The notes under the pieces are model-generated. The model saw only the letters and a list, made by a program, of their open reading frames with translations, was not told where the DNA came from and did not search any database. Below are positions 1 to 10,843 of a stretch of DNA of 64,000 bases, piece by piece; the first letter of the stretch is position 1, and each line of letters starts with the position of its first letter. The DNA comes from Polynucleobacter hirudinilacicola (GTDB lineage Bacteria; Pseudomonadota; Gammaproteobacteria; Burkholderiales; Burkholderiaceae): contig NZ_NAIA01000003.1 of NCBI RefSeq assembly GCF_002192535.1, forward strand, positions 926,768 through 990,767. Reading direction: 5' to 3'. The position numbers and the translations under genes were made by a program.

Positions 1-198
1 GGCTTGCGAGAAATTCCGGTAAATCGTTTTGCAGTCAAATTACAAATGGATGATCGTCATGCAGAGCTCTTGCTACCTGCTGGTGCCGTTGGAGATGGCG
101 CGGTCTATACCGATCATCTTGCATTCTTGCACATCATTCGCAAAGTGATGTTGCGCATCAGCACTAAGCTCAATTACATCATTCCGAAATTGCATTAG
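1..198 (+). CDS. HlyD-family periplasmic adaptor, C-terminal fragment (open at left edge)
   Basis: Only the last 65 codons are in the window; the frame is open from base 1. The fragment runs from a beta-rich piece (residues GLREIPVNRF) to a tail GAVGDGAVYTDH followed by an amphipathic end with RISTKLNYI. This resembles the C-terminus of HlyD/EmrA-like membrane fusion proteins that work with FUSC or RND-type pumps. The next gene, 8 bases downstream, encodes a NodT-type outer membrane lipoprotein, as expected for an adaptor-plus-channel efflux operon. A TTG at base 4 could be read as a start, but there is no room upstream to judge it, and a truncated longer gene fits better. The family call is by resemblance of a short piece and is uncertain. 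Confidence 0.55.
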   Translation, partial: GLREIPVNRFAVKLQMDDRHAELLLPAGAVGDGAVYTDHLAFLHIIRKVMLRISTKLNYIIPKLH

Positions 199-206
199 TA
201 ATAGAG

Positions 207-1610
207 ATGCATAAACGACAGCTGAACTCATGTCATAAAGCCGTGCTCTATTCGCTAGGGGTGGTGACCTTGAGCGCCTGCACTATTAGCCCATTAAAGA
301 ACAATCGAGAACTAGTCGATCAATCACTGCCTAATGCAAGTATCCCAACACAATTTCAAACAAGTAATGCCACCAACCAAAATACTTTGAAGGTGGATGA
401 TGCATGGTTAAAGCAATTTAATGATGGTGAGCTAAATGCCCTAGTGACCGAAGCATTACAAAATAACCCGAGTATTCGCATTATTGCAGCCCGCAGGACT
501 CAGTCTGAAGCCTTAATTAATGCTGCGGGTGGCTCACAATACCCAGGTATTAATGCGATTGGTAATACCGGCAGTAAAGTTGGCTCAAGTGGAACTGGAT
601 TAACCGGTTTTTATATTGGCGCCGGTTGGGAGCTTGATCTATGGGGTCGTGTTCGCACATCGATTGCGGGTGCTGAACAAAACTCCAAAGCCATCAATGC
701 CGATCAAGATGCCGCTCGCCTTTCATTGATTGCAACCTTAGCCAAATCCGTTTGGCTTGCGCGTAGCTTACAAGAGCAAGCGCAATTAGCCAAAGACAAT
801 GCTGATGCCTCACAAAAAATCGCGGACTTGATGCAAGTACGAGAAAACATTGGTGCTTCTTCTGCTAATGATGTAGCTAGTGCAAAAATTAGCGCCGCTC
901 AAGCACAAGAAGTTGCGCTTAATAGCGCCTTAGCACGTGATCAAGCACTGCGTGCTGTTGAAACCTTAGTTGGGCGATACCCAAAAGCTGAGCCCCTGAA
1001 AACCACAGCGCTGCCAGCCCTTCCCCAACCTATTGCTCCTGGCTTACCAGCGGACTTATTAGAACGCAGGCCTGATTTGATTGCTGCTGAAGCACGCGTT
1101 AATAGCGCCTTCTATCTTGCCGATGAGAAAAGGCTAGCAAGACTTCCCAAAATCAGTTTGACAGCTGGTTATGGTTATATCAATAGCCAAATTTTTACCT
1201 TAGTCAACGGTGCAAGCACTAGCTTTGGGGTTGGTGCTAATGTTGCGCTTCCCTTATTTCAAGGCGGTGCTATTGAAGCACAAATTGCCTACCAAAACGC
1301 AGAGGCGCAAGCTGCGCTTGCCAACTATGGCAAAGTAGTTCTATCAGCGTTTAATGATGTAGAGAATGCATTAAATGGTGAAGCAACCTGGCGTGAGCGC
1401 AATACTCAGCTACAAATACAACTAGACCAACAAAAGCGCGTCATGAAAAGCACTGAGTCTGAGTTTCAGATTGGTAAAGTAGACCAACGCCAAATTCAGC
1501 AACAGCGCATTAAAACTAACACCACTGATATAAGCTGGCGCCAAGGTCAAGTTGACGCTCTAGCCCAACGTATAAACCTCTATCTAGCCTTAGGTGGCTC
1601 AGCAGACTAA
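207..1610 (+). CDS. NodT-family outer membrane efflux lipoprotein (TolC superfamily)
   Basis: Predicted outer-membrane channel of a tripartite efflux pump, 467 residues, the usual size of the family. The N-terminus is a lipoprotein signal with lipobox LSAC and the lipidated Cys at residue 25. Two outer-membrane-efflux repeats follow. The second starts near the family hallmark LLERRPDLIAAEARVNSA (about residues 284-301), typical of NodT/OprM proteins, and the long alpha-helical, Gln- and Ala-rich stretches match the periplasmic barrel. The gene follows the adaptor fragment by 8 bases, so the two are probably one operon; the inner-membrane pump would lie left of the window. The substrate cannot be told from sequence. 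Confidence 0.9.
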   Translation: MHKRQLNSCHKAVLYSLGVVTLSACTISPLKNNRELVDQSLPNASIPTQFQTSNATNQNTLKVDDAWLKQFNDGELNALVTEALQNNPSIRIIAARRTQSEALINAAGGSQYPGINAIGNTGSKVGSSGTGLTGFYIGAGWELDLWGRVRTSIAGAEQNSKAINADQDAARLSLIATLAKSVWLARSLQEQAQLAKDNADASQKIADLMQVRENIGASSANDVASAKISAAQAQEVALNSALARDQALRAVETLVGRYPKAEPLKTTALPALPQPIAPGLPADLLERRPDLIAAEARVNSAFYLADEKRLARLPKISLTAGYGYINSQIFTLVNGASTSFGVGANVALPLFQGGAIEAQIAYQNAEAQAALANYGKVVLSAFNDVENALNGEATWRERNTQLQIQLDQQKRVMKSTESEFQIGKVDQRQIQQQRIKTNTTDISWRQGQVDALAQRINLYLALGGSAD

Positions 1611-1638
1611 GTTCCATCTACATAATCTATCGACCACT

Positions 1639-2229
1639 ATGAAAATAATCTTCTCTTTTCTTTTTATCGGCAGTATATTCTTCTTGCCGGCACACTCTTA
1701 TGCACAATTATCAAATCCGTTTGGCTCAAGTAAAACAGTTGCCCAGCAAAAAGAAGACATTCTCAAAAAGAATGATGAAATCCTAAAGCATCTCTATCAG
1801 GTACAGCCAAAGGCAAAAGACCTCATTGATAAATCGATTGGGTATGCCACCTTTAGTAACTTCGGCATGAAAATTTTAATTGCTGGTGGCGGCACGGGCA
1901 CTGGTGTAGTGATCAACAAATTATCTAAGAAACCAGTCTACATGGATATGGCAGAGGTGCAGGCAGGACTTGGTCTGGGCATTAAATCATTTCAAAATAT
2001 TTTTATATTCCAAACCGAAGCTGCGCTCAATAGCTTTGTCAACTCTGGATGGACTTTTGGTGGACAGGTCACTGCAGCGGCTAAATACGACAAGGATGGC
2101 GCTTCTTACCAAGATGCCTCCGTTGTTGCTCCTGGAGTGCTGATGTACCAATTAACAGACACAGGGCTTGCCGCTGAAATCACCGGCAAAGGAACTAAAT
2201 ACTACAAAGACTCCGACTTAAACAAGTGA
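1639..2229 (+). CDS. Secreted SYLF (Ysc84) domain lipid-binding protein
   Basis: A 196-residue protein of the SYLF/Ysc84 family, whose members bind phospholipids; the bacterial role is not well defined. I chose the ATG at 1639, not an upstream in-frame ATG at 1594 inside the preceding gene, because it gives a clean Sec signal peptide (MKIIFSFLFIGSIFFLPAHS, cleavage after AYA-like residues before QLSN). The mature part has the family's glycine-rich core (IAGGGTGTGVVI) and the segment AEVQAGLGLGIKSF. Only about 28 bases separate it from the efflux lipoprotein gene, so cotranscription is possible. It ends close to the convergent leuA gene. Confidence 0.8.
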   Translation: MKIIFSFLFIGSIFFLPAHSYAQLSNPFGSSKTVAQQKEDILKKNDEILKHLYQVQPKAKDLIDKSIGYATFSNFGMKILIAGGGTGTGVVINKLSKKPVYMDMAEVQAGLGLGIKSFQNIFIFQTEAALNSFVNSGWTFGGQVTAAAKYDKDGASYQDASVVAPGVLMYQLTDTGLAAEITGKGTKYYKDSDLNK

Positions 2230-2234
2230 AAATC

Positions 2235-2251
2235 TTTGTAGTGCCTACAAA
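2235..2251. terminator. Small hairpin between convergent genes
   Basis: TTTGTAG and CTACAAA flank a 3-base loop in the gap between the SYLF gene and the convergent leuA, followed on the plus side by A residues. It may act as a weak bidirectional terminator. The stem is AT-rich and there is no proper U-tract on the plus strand. Confidence 0.3.
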
Positions 2252-2267
2252 AAACTGAAGGTATCAC

Positions 2268-3815
2268 TTAAGGGGCCATCTGGGCGTTGAGCTTTGCCTG
2301 ACTTGGATCATGCAATTTGTTCAAGGCAGATAAATACGCCTTGGCAGAGGCAGCAATAATATCTGGATCAGTGCCAACGCCATTCACAATCCGACCGCCC
2401 TTAGCTAATCGCACAGTCACTTCACCCTGCGATTGAGTCCCTGAGGTAATCGCATTGACTGAATACAGTAATTGCTCTGCCCCGCTCTTAGCAATTTCTT
2501 CAATCGCATTCAAGCTAGCATCTACTGGGCCATTGCCTTCAGCCTCAGAACTTACTTCCTTCTCGCCCATGCGGAAGGTAACGCGTGATTTAGGACGCTC
2601 ACCCGTTTCAGAATGCTGGCTCAAAGAGATGAAGTGATAATGCTCACCCTCCTCTGCAGCAGCAGAATCTGACATGATGGCAATGATGTCTTCATCAAAG
2701 ATTTCTGCTTTTTGATCAGCTAAAGCTTTAAATCTTGCAAAAGCCTCATTTAAATCTGCTTCGGCTTCAACGGTAATGCCTAATTCTTGCAAACGCTGTT
2801 TAAACGCATTGCGGCCAGATAATTTACCCAAGACGATCTTATTAGTAGACCAGCCCACATCTTCAGCGCGCATGATTTCATAAGTTTCACGGTTCTTCAA
2901 AATACCATCTTGGTGAATGCCTGATGCATGAGCAAAGGCATTTGCACCTACTACCGCCTTATTGGGCTGCACTACAAAGCCAGTGATTTGAGAGACCAAC
3001 TTCGATGCTGGAACAATTTGGCTGGCATCAATGCCGCAGACCATATCAAAATAATCTTTACGAGTACGCAAAGACATCACAATTTCTTCTAATGCAGTAT
3101 TGCCAGCACGCTCGCCCAAGCCGTTAATGGTGCACTCAATCTGACGCGCTCCACCAATCTTCACGCCAGCCAAGGAATTAGCAACCGCCATACCCAAGTC
3201 GTTATGGCAATGCACAGACCACACGGCCTTATCTGAATTCGGTACCCGTGTACGCAAGGCTTTAATGAATTCACCATACAACTCAGGAGTCGCATAACCT
3301 ACGGTATCGGGAATATTGATAGTAGTGGCACCCTCTTTAATCACTGCCTCAACTACTCTAGATAAGAAATCGATTTCTGAGCGATAGCCATCCTCTGCTG
3401 AGAACTCAATATCTTCAGCCAAGTTTCTAGCAAAGCGAATCGAACGTTTGGCTTGCTCCAATACTTCTTCTGGAGACATACGTAATTTAACAGCCATATG
3501 CAAAGGACTTGTCGCCAAGAATGCATGAATGCGTTTTGCTTTAGCGGCTTTTAAGGCATCAGAGGCGCGAGTAATGTCTTTATCATTTGCTCTGGCCAAT
3601 GAACACACAATAGAATCTTTAATCGCAGCAGCCACTGCTGAGATTGCCTGAAAGTCACCTTCGGAGCTCGCGGCAAAGCCTGCTTCGATCACATCGACTT
3701 TGAGACGCTCTAATTGACGAGCAATACGGACTTTTTCATCCTTGGTCATAGAAGCCCCAGGGGATTGCTCGCCGTCACGCAAGGTGGTGTCAAAAATGAT
3801 TACTTTATCGCTCAT
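2268..3815 (-). CDS. leuA: 2-isopropylmalate synthase
   Basis: Catalyses the first committed step of leucine synthesis, condensing acetyl-CoA with 2-oxoisovalerate in the cytoplasm. At 515 residues it is the usual length of the bacterial enzyme. The N-terminal TIM-barrel domain shows [13 protein letters not shown] (Arg13 and the metal-binding Asp14) and the metal-binding [10 protein letters not shown]. The C-terminal third is the LeuA dimerisation and leucine-feedback domain. The ATG at 3815 follows a GGAGAG ribosome site at good spacing; a GTG three bases upstream is the alternative. It lies alone behind a leucine leader peptide and attenuator (3867-4013) that separate it from pssA, so it is probably controlled by charged tRNA-Leu supply in addition to feedback. 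Confidence 0.97.
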   Translation of the reverse strand: MSDKVIIFDTTLRDGEQSPGASMTKDEKVRIARQLERLKVDVIEAGFAASSEGDFQAISAVAAAIKDSIVCSLARANDKDITRASDALKAAKAKRIHAFLATSPLHMAVKLRMSPEEVLEQAKRSIRFARNLAEDIEFSAEDGYRSEIDFLSRVVEAVIKEGATTINIPDTVGYATPELYGEFIKALRTRVPNSDKAVWSVHCHNDLGMAVANSLAGVKIGGARQIECTINGLGERAGNTALEEIVMSLRTRKDYFDMVCGIDASQIVPASKLVSQITGFVVQPNKAVVGANAFAHASGIHQDGILKNRETYEIMRAEDVGWSTNKIVLGKLSGRNAFKQRLQELGITVEAEADLNEAFARFKALADQKAEIFDEDIIAIMSDSAAAEEGEHYHFISLSQHSETGERPKSRVTFRMGEKEVSSEAEGNGPVDASLNAIEEIAKSGAEQLLYSVNAITSGTQSQGEVTVRLAKGGRIVNGVGTDPDIIAASAKAYLSALNKLHDPSQAKLNAQMAP

Positions 3816-3866
3816 CACTACTCTCCGGTTTTGAACTCTTTATTAACAATGACTCAATTTGAAGCT

Positions 3867-3898
3867 TAAAAACAAAAACCCCAGCAATTAGCTGGGGC
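3867..3898 (-). terminator. Attenuator terminator before leuA
   Basis: On the minus strand CCCCAGC and GCTGGGG form a 7-bp GC-rich stem with a 5-base loop, followed by TTTTTGTTTTT. This is a textbook intrinsic terminator lying between a Leu-rich leader peptide and leuA. Its 5-prime arm GCCCCAGC is also nearly complementary to GCTTGGGGC near the end of the leader (about 3952-3962), which allows a competing antiterminator. Confidence 0.85.
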
Positions 3899-3938
3899 TG
3901 GTATGTGGTGGTTAATGGATTATTTTGATCTCATCAAC

Positions 3939-4013
3939 TCAGGCCTTACCCGCCCCAAGCTTTAGGCTTAGTGCTAGTAGAAGGAGGCTGCTTAAAGACA
4001 AATTCATCAACAT
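3939..4013 (-). CDS. leuL: leuA leader peptide (leucine attenuator)
   Basis: A 24-codon open frame that starts ATG TTG ATG and ends in TGA about 40 bases before the terminator stem. Ten of its 24 codons are leucine, including four in a row (CTC CTT CTA CTA). Together with the terminator at 3867-3898 this is the layout of a ribosome-mediated attenuator. With little charged tRNA-Leu the ribosome would stall at the Leu run and leave GCTTGGGGC free to pair with the terminator's 5-prime arm. With plenty of leucine it would reach the stop, cover that segment and let the terminator form. No strong ribosome site is visible before the ATG at 4013; the ATG at 4007 is an alternative start. Confidence 0.75.
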   Translation of the reverse strand: MLMNLSLSSLLLLALSLKLGAGKA

Positions 4014-4041
4014 GGGTTAAATATACCCGAAAATTCTAAAA

Positions 4042-4902
4042 TTAGCTAAAACGTTTGCCGCTAAGCCGTTCCCAGGCCCAAATGACATAGCCAGATATGG
4101 AATAAACCACAAATACGCCAAACAAGGTCAAAGGCGGATTGGAGGAAATCAAAACGAAGGTCAGAATCATGATGACCATCACGCCAAAAGGCACGCGATA
4201 GCGTACATCAAGGGCTTTACCACTATAAAAACGGGCATTTGAGACCATGGTCAAGCCAGCGTAGACGGCAATAAAGAAGGTTACCCACGGAATTAAGGTA
4301 TCGCGCACTGGAATCTTATTATCGTCAGCCAACCAGATAAATCCTGCCATCAGCGCACCAGCTGCTGGGCTTGGCAAACCTTGGAAGAACTTCTTATCAA
4401 CAACACCAGTGTTCACATTAAAACGGGCTAAGCGCAAAGCAGCGCCAGCACAATAGGTAAAGGCAGCCAACCAGCCCCACTTACCCAAATCCTTTAAAGC
4501 CCACTCGTATGCAACTAGTGCAGGAGCAACGCCAAATGAAACCATGTCAGCGAGAGAATCATATTGCTCACCAAAAGCACTTTGCGTATTTGTCATACGA
4601 GCCACACGACCATCCATGCCGTCTAAAACCAGGGAGGCAAAAATAGCGATTGCTGCCATTTCAAACTGGTGATTCATCGCATTCACAATCGCAAAGAAGC
4701 CACAAAATAAAGCTGCTGTAGTAAATGCGTTGGGAAGTAAATAAATTCCCTTGCTGCGTAAGCGTGGTTTTTGAGGATGTAACTCTTCTACCTCGAAATC
4801 AAGACCATCATCCAATTCTTCAGCCCACTTCTCATCTGCACCCGTTCGTTTGTGCGAGAGGCGACTGCGATCAATGCGGCCACGACGGCGAAATGTAGTC
4901 AA
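4042..4902 (-). CDS. pssA: CDP-diacylglycerol--serine O-phosphatidyltransferase
   Basis: Makes phosphatidylserine from CDP-diacylglycerol and serine in the inner membrane; the next enzyme, Psd, is encoded just upstream in the same direction. The 286-residue protein carries the full CDP-alcohol phosphotransferase motif: DGRVAR, eight residues, G, three residues, D, three residues, D (within DGMDGRVARM to YDSLADM). Multiple hydrophobic helices follow a polar, Arg-rich N-terminus of about 50 residues. It starts 24 bases after psd, so psd-pssA form the phosphatidylethanolamine unit inside the ilv-psd-pssA-leuA run. The gene order is known from other Burkholderiales. Confidence 0.95.
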   Translation of the reverse strand: MTTFRRRGRIDRSRLSHKRTGADEKWAEELDDGLDFEVEELHPQKPRLRSKGIYLLPNAFTTAALFCGFFAIVNAMNHQFEMAAIAIFASLVLDGMDGRVARMTNTQSAFGEQYDSLADMVSFGVAPALVAYEWALKDLGKWGWLAAFTYCAGAALRLARFNVNTGVVDKKFFQGLPSPAAGALMAGFIWLADDNKIPVRDTLIPWVTFFIAVYAGLTMVSNARFYSGKALDVRYRVPFGVMVIMILTFVLISSNPPLTLFGVFVVYSISGYVIWAWERLSGKRFS

Positions 4903-4926
4903 AGAAAGTCCAGTATTGAGTTGTAA

Positions 4927-5574
4927 TTAATCTAGGCCTGGCATACGAGCTAGGGCTGTATTTGTAGCGAATACTTTATCACCAACACTTACCAATGGCT
5001 CAGCTGTGAGGGGCAAATAGACATCAACCCTAGAACCAAAGCGGATAAAACCGTAGCGCTCACCCGCTTTGAGGCGATCGCCCACATGGGTATAGCAAAG
5101 AATGCGGCGTGCAATCAATCCTGCAACCTGGACCAGAGTCACCATCTGACCATTGGCATCAATGACAACGGCATTGCGCTCATTCTCAGTAGATGCTTTA
5201 TCTAAGTCTGCGTTAACAAACTTACCTGGGAAATATTGAATCTCTTTCACCATGCCATTGACGGCACTCCGATTGGAGTGAACATTAAAAACATTCATGA
5301 AAACACTAATCTTCAGCGCTTCACGGCCAGCGTATGGATCATTGGCTTTTTCAACGACAACAATCCGACCATCTGCTGGAGATAAGACCAAATCACGACC
5401 TAAAGCAGGAATGCGCTGTGGATCGCGGAAGAACTGCAGAACAAAGATAAAAATGATCCAGAGTGGCCATGACCATGCAATGCCACCTAGAAAGTGGATC
5501 AATAAAGTCAAAGCACCCACTAGTGCTAAATACGGCCAACCTTCTTTTGCAATAATGGGGTGCGGATACATCAT
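4927..5574 (-). CDS. psd: Phosphatidylserine decarboxylase proenzyme (short type)
   Basis: Converts phosphatidylserine to phosphatidylethanolamine. At 215 residues it belongs to the short form of the family. Two hydrophobic helices lie at residues 14-32 and 33-48. The self-cleavage site is RFGSRVDV, where cleavage between Gly180 and Ser181 would leave the pyruvoyl cofactor on the small alpha chain. The conserved SPADGR (65-70) and [11 protein letters not shown] segments are present. It lies between ilvC and pssA in one direction; the gap to ilvC is about 42 bases. Two adjacent ATG codons are possible starts. Confidence 0.95.
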   Translation of the reverse strand: MMYPHPIIAKEGWPYLALVGALTLLIHFLGGIAWSWPLWIIFIFVLQFFRDPQRIPALGRDLVLSPADGRIVVVEKANDPYAGREALKISVFMNVFNVHSNRSAVNGMVKEIQYFPGKFVNADLDKASTENERNAVVIDANGQMVTLVQVAGLIARRILCYTHVGDRLKAGERYGFIRFGSRVDVYLPLTAEPLVSVGDKVFATNTALARMPGLD

Positions 5575-5616
5575 CTTTGTTCTGAGCCTTTTATTGAACT
5601 ACTTTTGTTTTACTTC

Positions 5617-7176
<1,560 letters not shown>

Positions 7177-7177
<1 letters not shown>

Positions 7178-8964
7178 TAAAGATCCTCACTACCCAAAAG
7201 CATTTCAGTAATTCCCTTGCCCGCTTGAACCATAGGCCAAACGTTTTCTTCTGGGTCAGTTTGGAAATCCATAAACACGGTTCGATCTTTTAAACGAATC
7301 GCTTCCTTGAGCGCGCCCTCAACATCTGACTTCTTCTCAATGCGCATGCCAACGTGACCAAAGGCTTCTGCTAACTTCACAAAGTCAGGCAAAGAATCCA
7401 TGTATGAGCTGGAGTAGCGCTTGTTATAGGTAAGCTCCTGCCATTGACGAACCATACCTAAATAACGGTTATTCAATGAAACAATCTTCACTGGAGTGTT
7501 GTATTGCTTGCAGGTAGAGAGCTCCTGAATACACATCTGAATGGAGCCTTCACCCGTAATCGCAAACACATCTTTCTCCGGGAATGCTTTCTTGATACCC
7601 ATAGCGTAAGGCAAGCCTACGCCCATGGTGCCAAGACCACCAGAGTTAATCCAACGACGTGGCTGATCAAACTTGTAGTATTGAGCAGCCCACATTTGAT
7701 GTTGACCTACGTCAGAGGTAATGAAAGCATCACCACCAGTCAATTCCCATAACTTCTGAACCACATACTGTGGCTTCACAATCTGAGAAGCTTCGTCGTA
7801 TTTCAAGCAATCTTTTTTACGCCACTCATTAATCTGATCCCACCATGCCGCAACTTTCTCACCGTTTTTACGAGGGCCAGAAGCCTTAAGTTGCGCAGTC
7901 ATCTCAACCAACACTTCTTTGAGATTGCCAACAATCGGAACATCCACCTTCACGCGCTTAGAAATTACGGACGGATCGATATCGATATGAATGATTTTGC
8001 GTGGATGGCTTGCAAAATGCTGTGTATTACCAATCACGCGGTCATCAAAACGCGCACCAATTGCAATCAACACATCGCTATGCTGCATAGCCATATTGGC
8101 TTCATAGGTGCCGTGCATACCGAGCATGCCAACAAACTGTGGGCTAGTGCCCGGGAATCCACCAAGACCCATCAAAGTATTGGTCACTGGGTAGCCCAAT
8201 AACTCAGCAAACTCTTTGAGCTCAGGAGCTGCGTCTGCCAGAATAATTCCGCCACCAGTGTAAATATATGGACGCTCTGCTTCTTGCAGTAAGGCAATCG
8301 CCTTGCGAATCTGGCCGCTATGTCCTTTCACTACTGGATTGTAAGAACGCATCTCCAGAGTTTCTGGATACACAAAGGGACCCTTAGTTGCCGACACATC
8401 CTTAGGGATGTCGATCAACACTGGGCCTGGACGACCTGTCTGTGCAATGTGAAAAGCCTTCTTCAATACCAAAGGAAGATCTTTAACATCTTTTACCAAG
8501 AAGTTATGTTTCACAATTGGGCGAGTAATACCAACGGTATCGGCTTCTTGGAAAGCATCTTCACCAATTGCGTAAGTTGGCACGTTACCGCTGATGATCA
8601 CCATTGGGATCGAGTCGGTATAAGCCGTCGCAATTCCGGTAACTGCATTAGTTACACCAGGACCTGAGGTTACCAATGCAACGCCAACCTTACCGGTTGC
8701 ACGTGCGTAACCATCGGCCGCATGCACGGCTGCTTGCTCATGACGAACAAGGATGTGTTCAAACTTATCTTGTTTAAAAATTTCATCGTAGATAAAGAGA
8801 ACAGAACCGCCTGGATAACCCCAAACGTATTCAACTCCCTCTTTGTGCAAAGCTTGCACGAGCATCTCTGCACCAATCATTTCTGGAGGTGCGGCTACGA
8901 TATTTTGATTTGCTGAGTCTTTGTTAGCTTTAGTAGCTAAAAATTCGGCGCTGCTTGTATTCAT
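7177..8964 (-). CDS. ilvB: Acetolactate synthase large (catalytic) subunit
   Basis: Thiamine-diphosphate and FAD enzyme that makes acetolactate or acetohydroxybutyrate, first common step of valine, leucine and isoleucine synthesis. It has 595 residues in three domains. The N-terminal PYR domain carries the catalytic Glu in LVRHEQAAVHAADGYAR, the middle domain binds FAD, and the C-terminal PP domain has GEGSIQMCIQELSTC and the NNRYLGMVRQWQ segment. First gene of ilvB-ilvN-ilvC. The ATG at 8964 is preceded by AAAGGACGAAAG. About 190 bases separate it from the divergent sigma factor gene, and no branched-chain leader peptide was found there. Confidence 0.97.
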
Positions 8965-8979
8965 TTTCTTTCGTCCTTT

Positions 8980-9000
8980 GCAATTTTCGGCAAAAAATTG
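8980..9000 (-). repeat. Hairpin in the ilvB leader
   Basis: On the minus strand CAATTTT and AAAATTG flank a 6-base loop just before the ilvB ribosome site. It could influence translation of ilvB, but the stem is only AT-rich and no regulator is known to bind here. Confidence 0.3.
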
Positions 9001-9099
9001 TTTGGTCTGTTCTGTCTCTTGCTTGTGGCCCGAGTTCGAACGGCGCTGCTACCGGAAAAACCACTTCTTGAATGAGAATCTAGGTAGTAAGCCCTATAT

Positions 9100-9127
9100 T
9101 CTATAGCAATCCCCTAAAATAGCCCAA
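9100..9127 (-). promoter_or_regulatory. Candidate promoter of ilvBNC
   Basis: On the minus strand TTGGGC and TATAGA are separated by 16 bases, about 135 bases before ilvB. An overlapping choice for the -10 element is TAGAAT. The match to the sigma-70 consensus is moderate, and the region is shared with the divergent sigma factor gene. Confidence 0.3.
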
Positions 9128-9156
9128 TTCTTACCGATTCAGGTCTAATCCATTGC

Positions 9157-9726
9157 ATGGCATCAGCCCAAGAACTATCTGACTTTCTGAGCAGTGTCGA
9201 GCAGCGTGCTTTTAAGCAAGCCGTATATGCCGTGCGTGATGATGACTCCGCCATGGACATTGTTCAGGACGCCATGATCAAATTGGCTGAAAAATACGGT
9301 GATCGCCCAGCCGCCGAGCTTCCCCTGGTATTCACTAGAATTCTGCAAAACCGGATCCATGACTGGTTTAGGCGCCAAAAGGTCAGAAATACCTGGGTAA
9401 CCCTGTTTTCCAACATGGGTAAGAAAACCGATGACAACGATGATTTTGACCCTTTAGAGTCACTTTCAGCCCCAGATGACAGTGAAATTCACCAAGATGG
9501 GGCTCAAAAACTCGAACAGAGTCAGCTTTTACAGGCTTTGGAGTCAGAAATTGCTAAATTACCTGTACGTCAACGAGAAGCCTTCCTGATGCGTTATTGG
9601 GATGAGCTAAGTATTACTGAAACCGCTAAAGCAATGAGTTGCAGTGAAGGAAGCGTCAAAACCCATTGTTCTAGAGCCACCCAGACCCTAGCTAAAGCAT
9701 TGAAACTAAAAGGAATTACGCTGTGA
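9157..9726 (+). CDS. ECF-type RNA polymerase sigma factor
   Basis: A 189-residue sigma-70 family protein with only regions 2 and 4. Region 2 spans about residues 14-85 (AMDIVQDAMIKLAEKYG, then FTRILQNRIHDWFRRQ). Region 4 spans about residues 125-183 (LPVRQREAFLMRYWDELSIT, helix-turn-helix SCSEGSVKTHCSRA). The linker is unusually long and acidic (KKTDDNDDFDPLESLSAPDD). The stop codon overlaps the GTG start of a DUF3619 membrane protein (GTGA), an arrangement typical of a sigma and its membrane partner. Target promoters are unknown; regulation of envelope functions is inference from the downstream genes. Confidence 0.9.
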   Translation: MASAQELSDFLSSVEQRAFKQAVYAVRDDDSAMDIVQDAMIKLAEKYGDRPAAELPLVFTRILQNRIHDWFRRQKVRNTWVTLFSNMGKKTDDNDDFDPLESLSAPDDSEIHQDGAQKLEQSQLLQALESEIAKLPVRQREAFLMRYWDELSITETAKAMSCSEGSVKTHCSRATQTLAKALKLKGITL

Positions 9727-10184
9727 AACACTTTGATGACCAACTGACCGAGACCCAAGCAGACCAATTTGGCCGTGCTAGTGCCGCCCTGCTTAGCCAA
9801 GGCGCCCAGAGTCTGCCTGCTGGCATTAAAGACCGCCTCCATGCAGCGCGTATGAAAGCCCTCTCTGTTAGAAAAACAGAAAAAGTATTTGCCCATAAAC
9901 CTGTATTTGCAAGTACAGCTGGTAGCTGGAACTCAGGATCAAACGGCATGTGGGATACGCTTGGCTGGGTAGCACCTCTCGCGGTACTAGTATTTGGATT
10001 AATTGCTATCGCTCAATGGCAAGATGATTCTCGTATTAACGACATTGCCGAAGTGGATGCAGCCCTATTGTCTGATGATGTTCCACCCGATGCCTATGCT
10101 GACAGTGGCTTCTTAGCCTTCCTCAAGAATGGTCCTCTATCTGATTCTGGTGATTCCGCTACAGACTCAGTTCAAAGCAAATAA
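9723..10184 (+). CDS. DUF3619 single-pass membrane protein, possible anti-sigma partner
   Basis: A 153-residue protein with a GTG start overlapping the sigma gene stop by 4 bases. The N-terminal about 75 residues are hydrophilic and helical (FDDQLTETQADQFGRASAAL), one transmembrane helix lies near residues 79-97 (VAPLAVLVFGLIAIAQW), and the C-terminal about 50 residues are acidic and would be periplasmic. This is the DUF3619 architecture found next to ECF sigma factors in Burkholderiales. Position, coupling and topology suggest an anti-sigma role, but no canonical zinc anti-sigma motif is visible, so function remains inferred. Confidence 0.75.
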   Translation: MKHFDDQLTETQADQFGRASAALLSQGAQSLPAGIKDRLHAARMKALSVRKTEKVFAHKPVFASTAGSWNSGSNGMWDTLGWVAPLAVLVFGLIAIAQWQDDSRINDIAEVDAALLSDDVPPDAYADSGFLAFLKNGPLSDSGDSATDSVQSK

Positions 10185-10198
10185 TTCAGTACCTTTCG

Positions 10199-10816
10199 AT
10201 GTTACGAACACCGAAGTCTTTTATTGCTAGCGCTTGTGCAGCGCTAGTGATCTGCACGCTTGGTATTCATACATCCACTGTTCTTGCACAAGCAACGCCA
10301 AGCGCTGCTCTCGGAAAAGCTCCAGCCATTCCAGAAAAGAAACCGGATGGAACATGGGAAGGTCTTAAACCCGCACAACAGCAGATTCTGGCTCCCTTGG
10401 AAAGCGATTGGGATTACATGCTTCCCGACAGCCGTAAGAAATGGATTCAAGTAGCCAATATCTACCCAAAAATGAGTCCACAAGATCAGCAGCGCTTGCA
10501 ATCGCGTATGGCAAGCTGGTCAAACCTATCTCAGAAAGAGCGTCGTATTGCGCGCGAGAACTATCTGAGCAGCCTCAAGTTTCCTGCTGAGAAAAAAGCT
10601 GAGGCTTGGACGGCTTATCAAAAGCTCAGTGATGAAACAAAAAGAAAATTGGCTGAAACTCAGACCAAGAAAAAGCCAAATGCCATCAATGCGCCTACAC
10701 TACAGCAGCATGTCATTAACCCAAACACTACTCCGCCTCCGCCAACTCCAAATCCAAGGAGTCTTCCGGCTGAACCTTCTGGATCAGCCCCTGAGAGCAG
10801 TGCACCCAACAACTAG
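10199..10816 (+). CDS. DUF3106 exported protein
   Basis: A 205-residue exported protein. It has a Sec signal peptide (residues about 1-31, ending VLAQA). The core is a helical DUF3106 domain (WEGLKPAQQQILAPLESDWD, PQDQQRLQSRMASWSNLS), rich in Trp, Gln and Arg. The tail is low-complexity Pro/Ser (TTPPPPTPNPRS). It lies 14 bases after the DUF3619 gene and is part of the same four-gene unit. It resembles the heptad-rich stress proteins that act in the periplasm, but I know no established function. Confidence 0.8.
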   Translation: MLRTPKSFIASACAALVICTLGIHTSTVLAQATPSAALGKAPAIPEKKPDGTWEGLKPAQQQILAPLESDWDYMLPDSRKKWIQVANIYPKMSPQDQQRLQSRMASWSNLSQKERRIARENYLSSLKFPAEKKAEAWTAYQKLSDETKRKLAETQTKKKPNAINAPTLQQHVINPNTTPPPPTPNPRSLPAEPSGSAPESSAPNN

Positions 10817-10843
10817 TTTTTTGATGACACTCAAAGCTGTTTT

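Noticed and set aside
7504..8667. Several plus-strand frames of 80-115 codons opposite ilvB
   Set aside because: They are antisense shadows of a strongly conserved gene and have no ribosome sites.
8965..9156. Possible branched-chain leader peptide before ilvB
   Set aside because: I searched this stretch for a Leu/Val/Ile-rich short frame with a downstream terminator. Only a GTG frame of ordinary composition was found and no terminator, so no attenuator is claimed.
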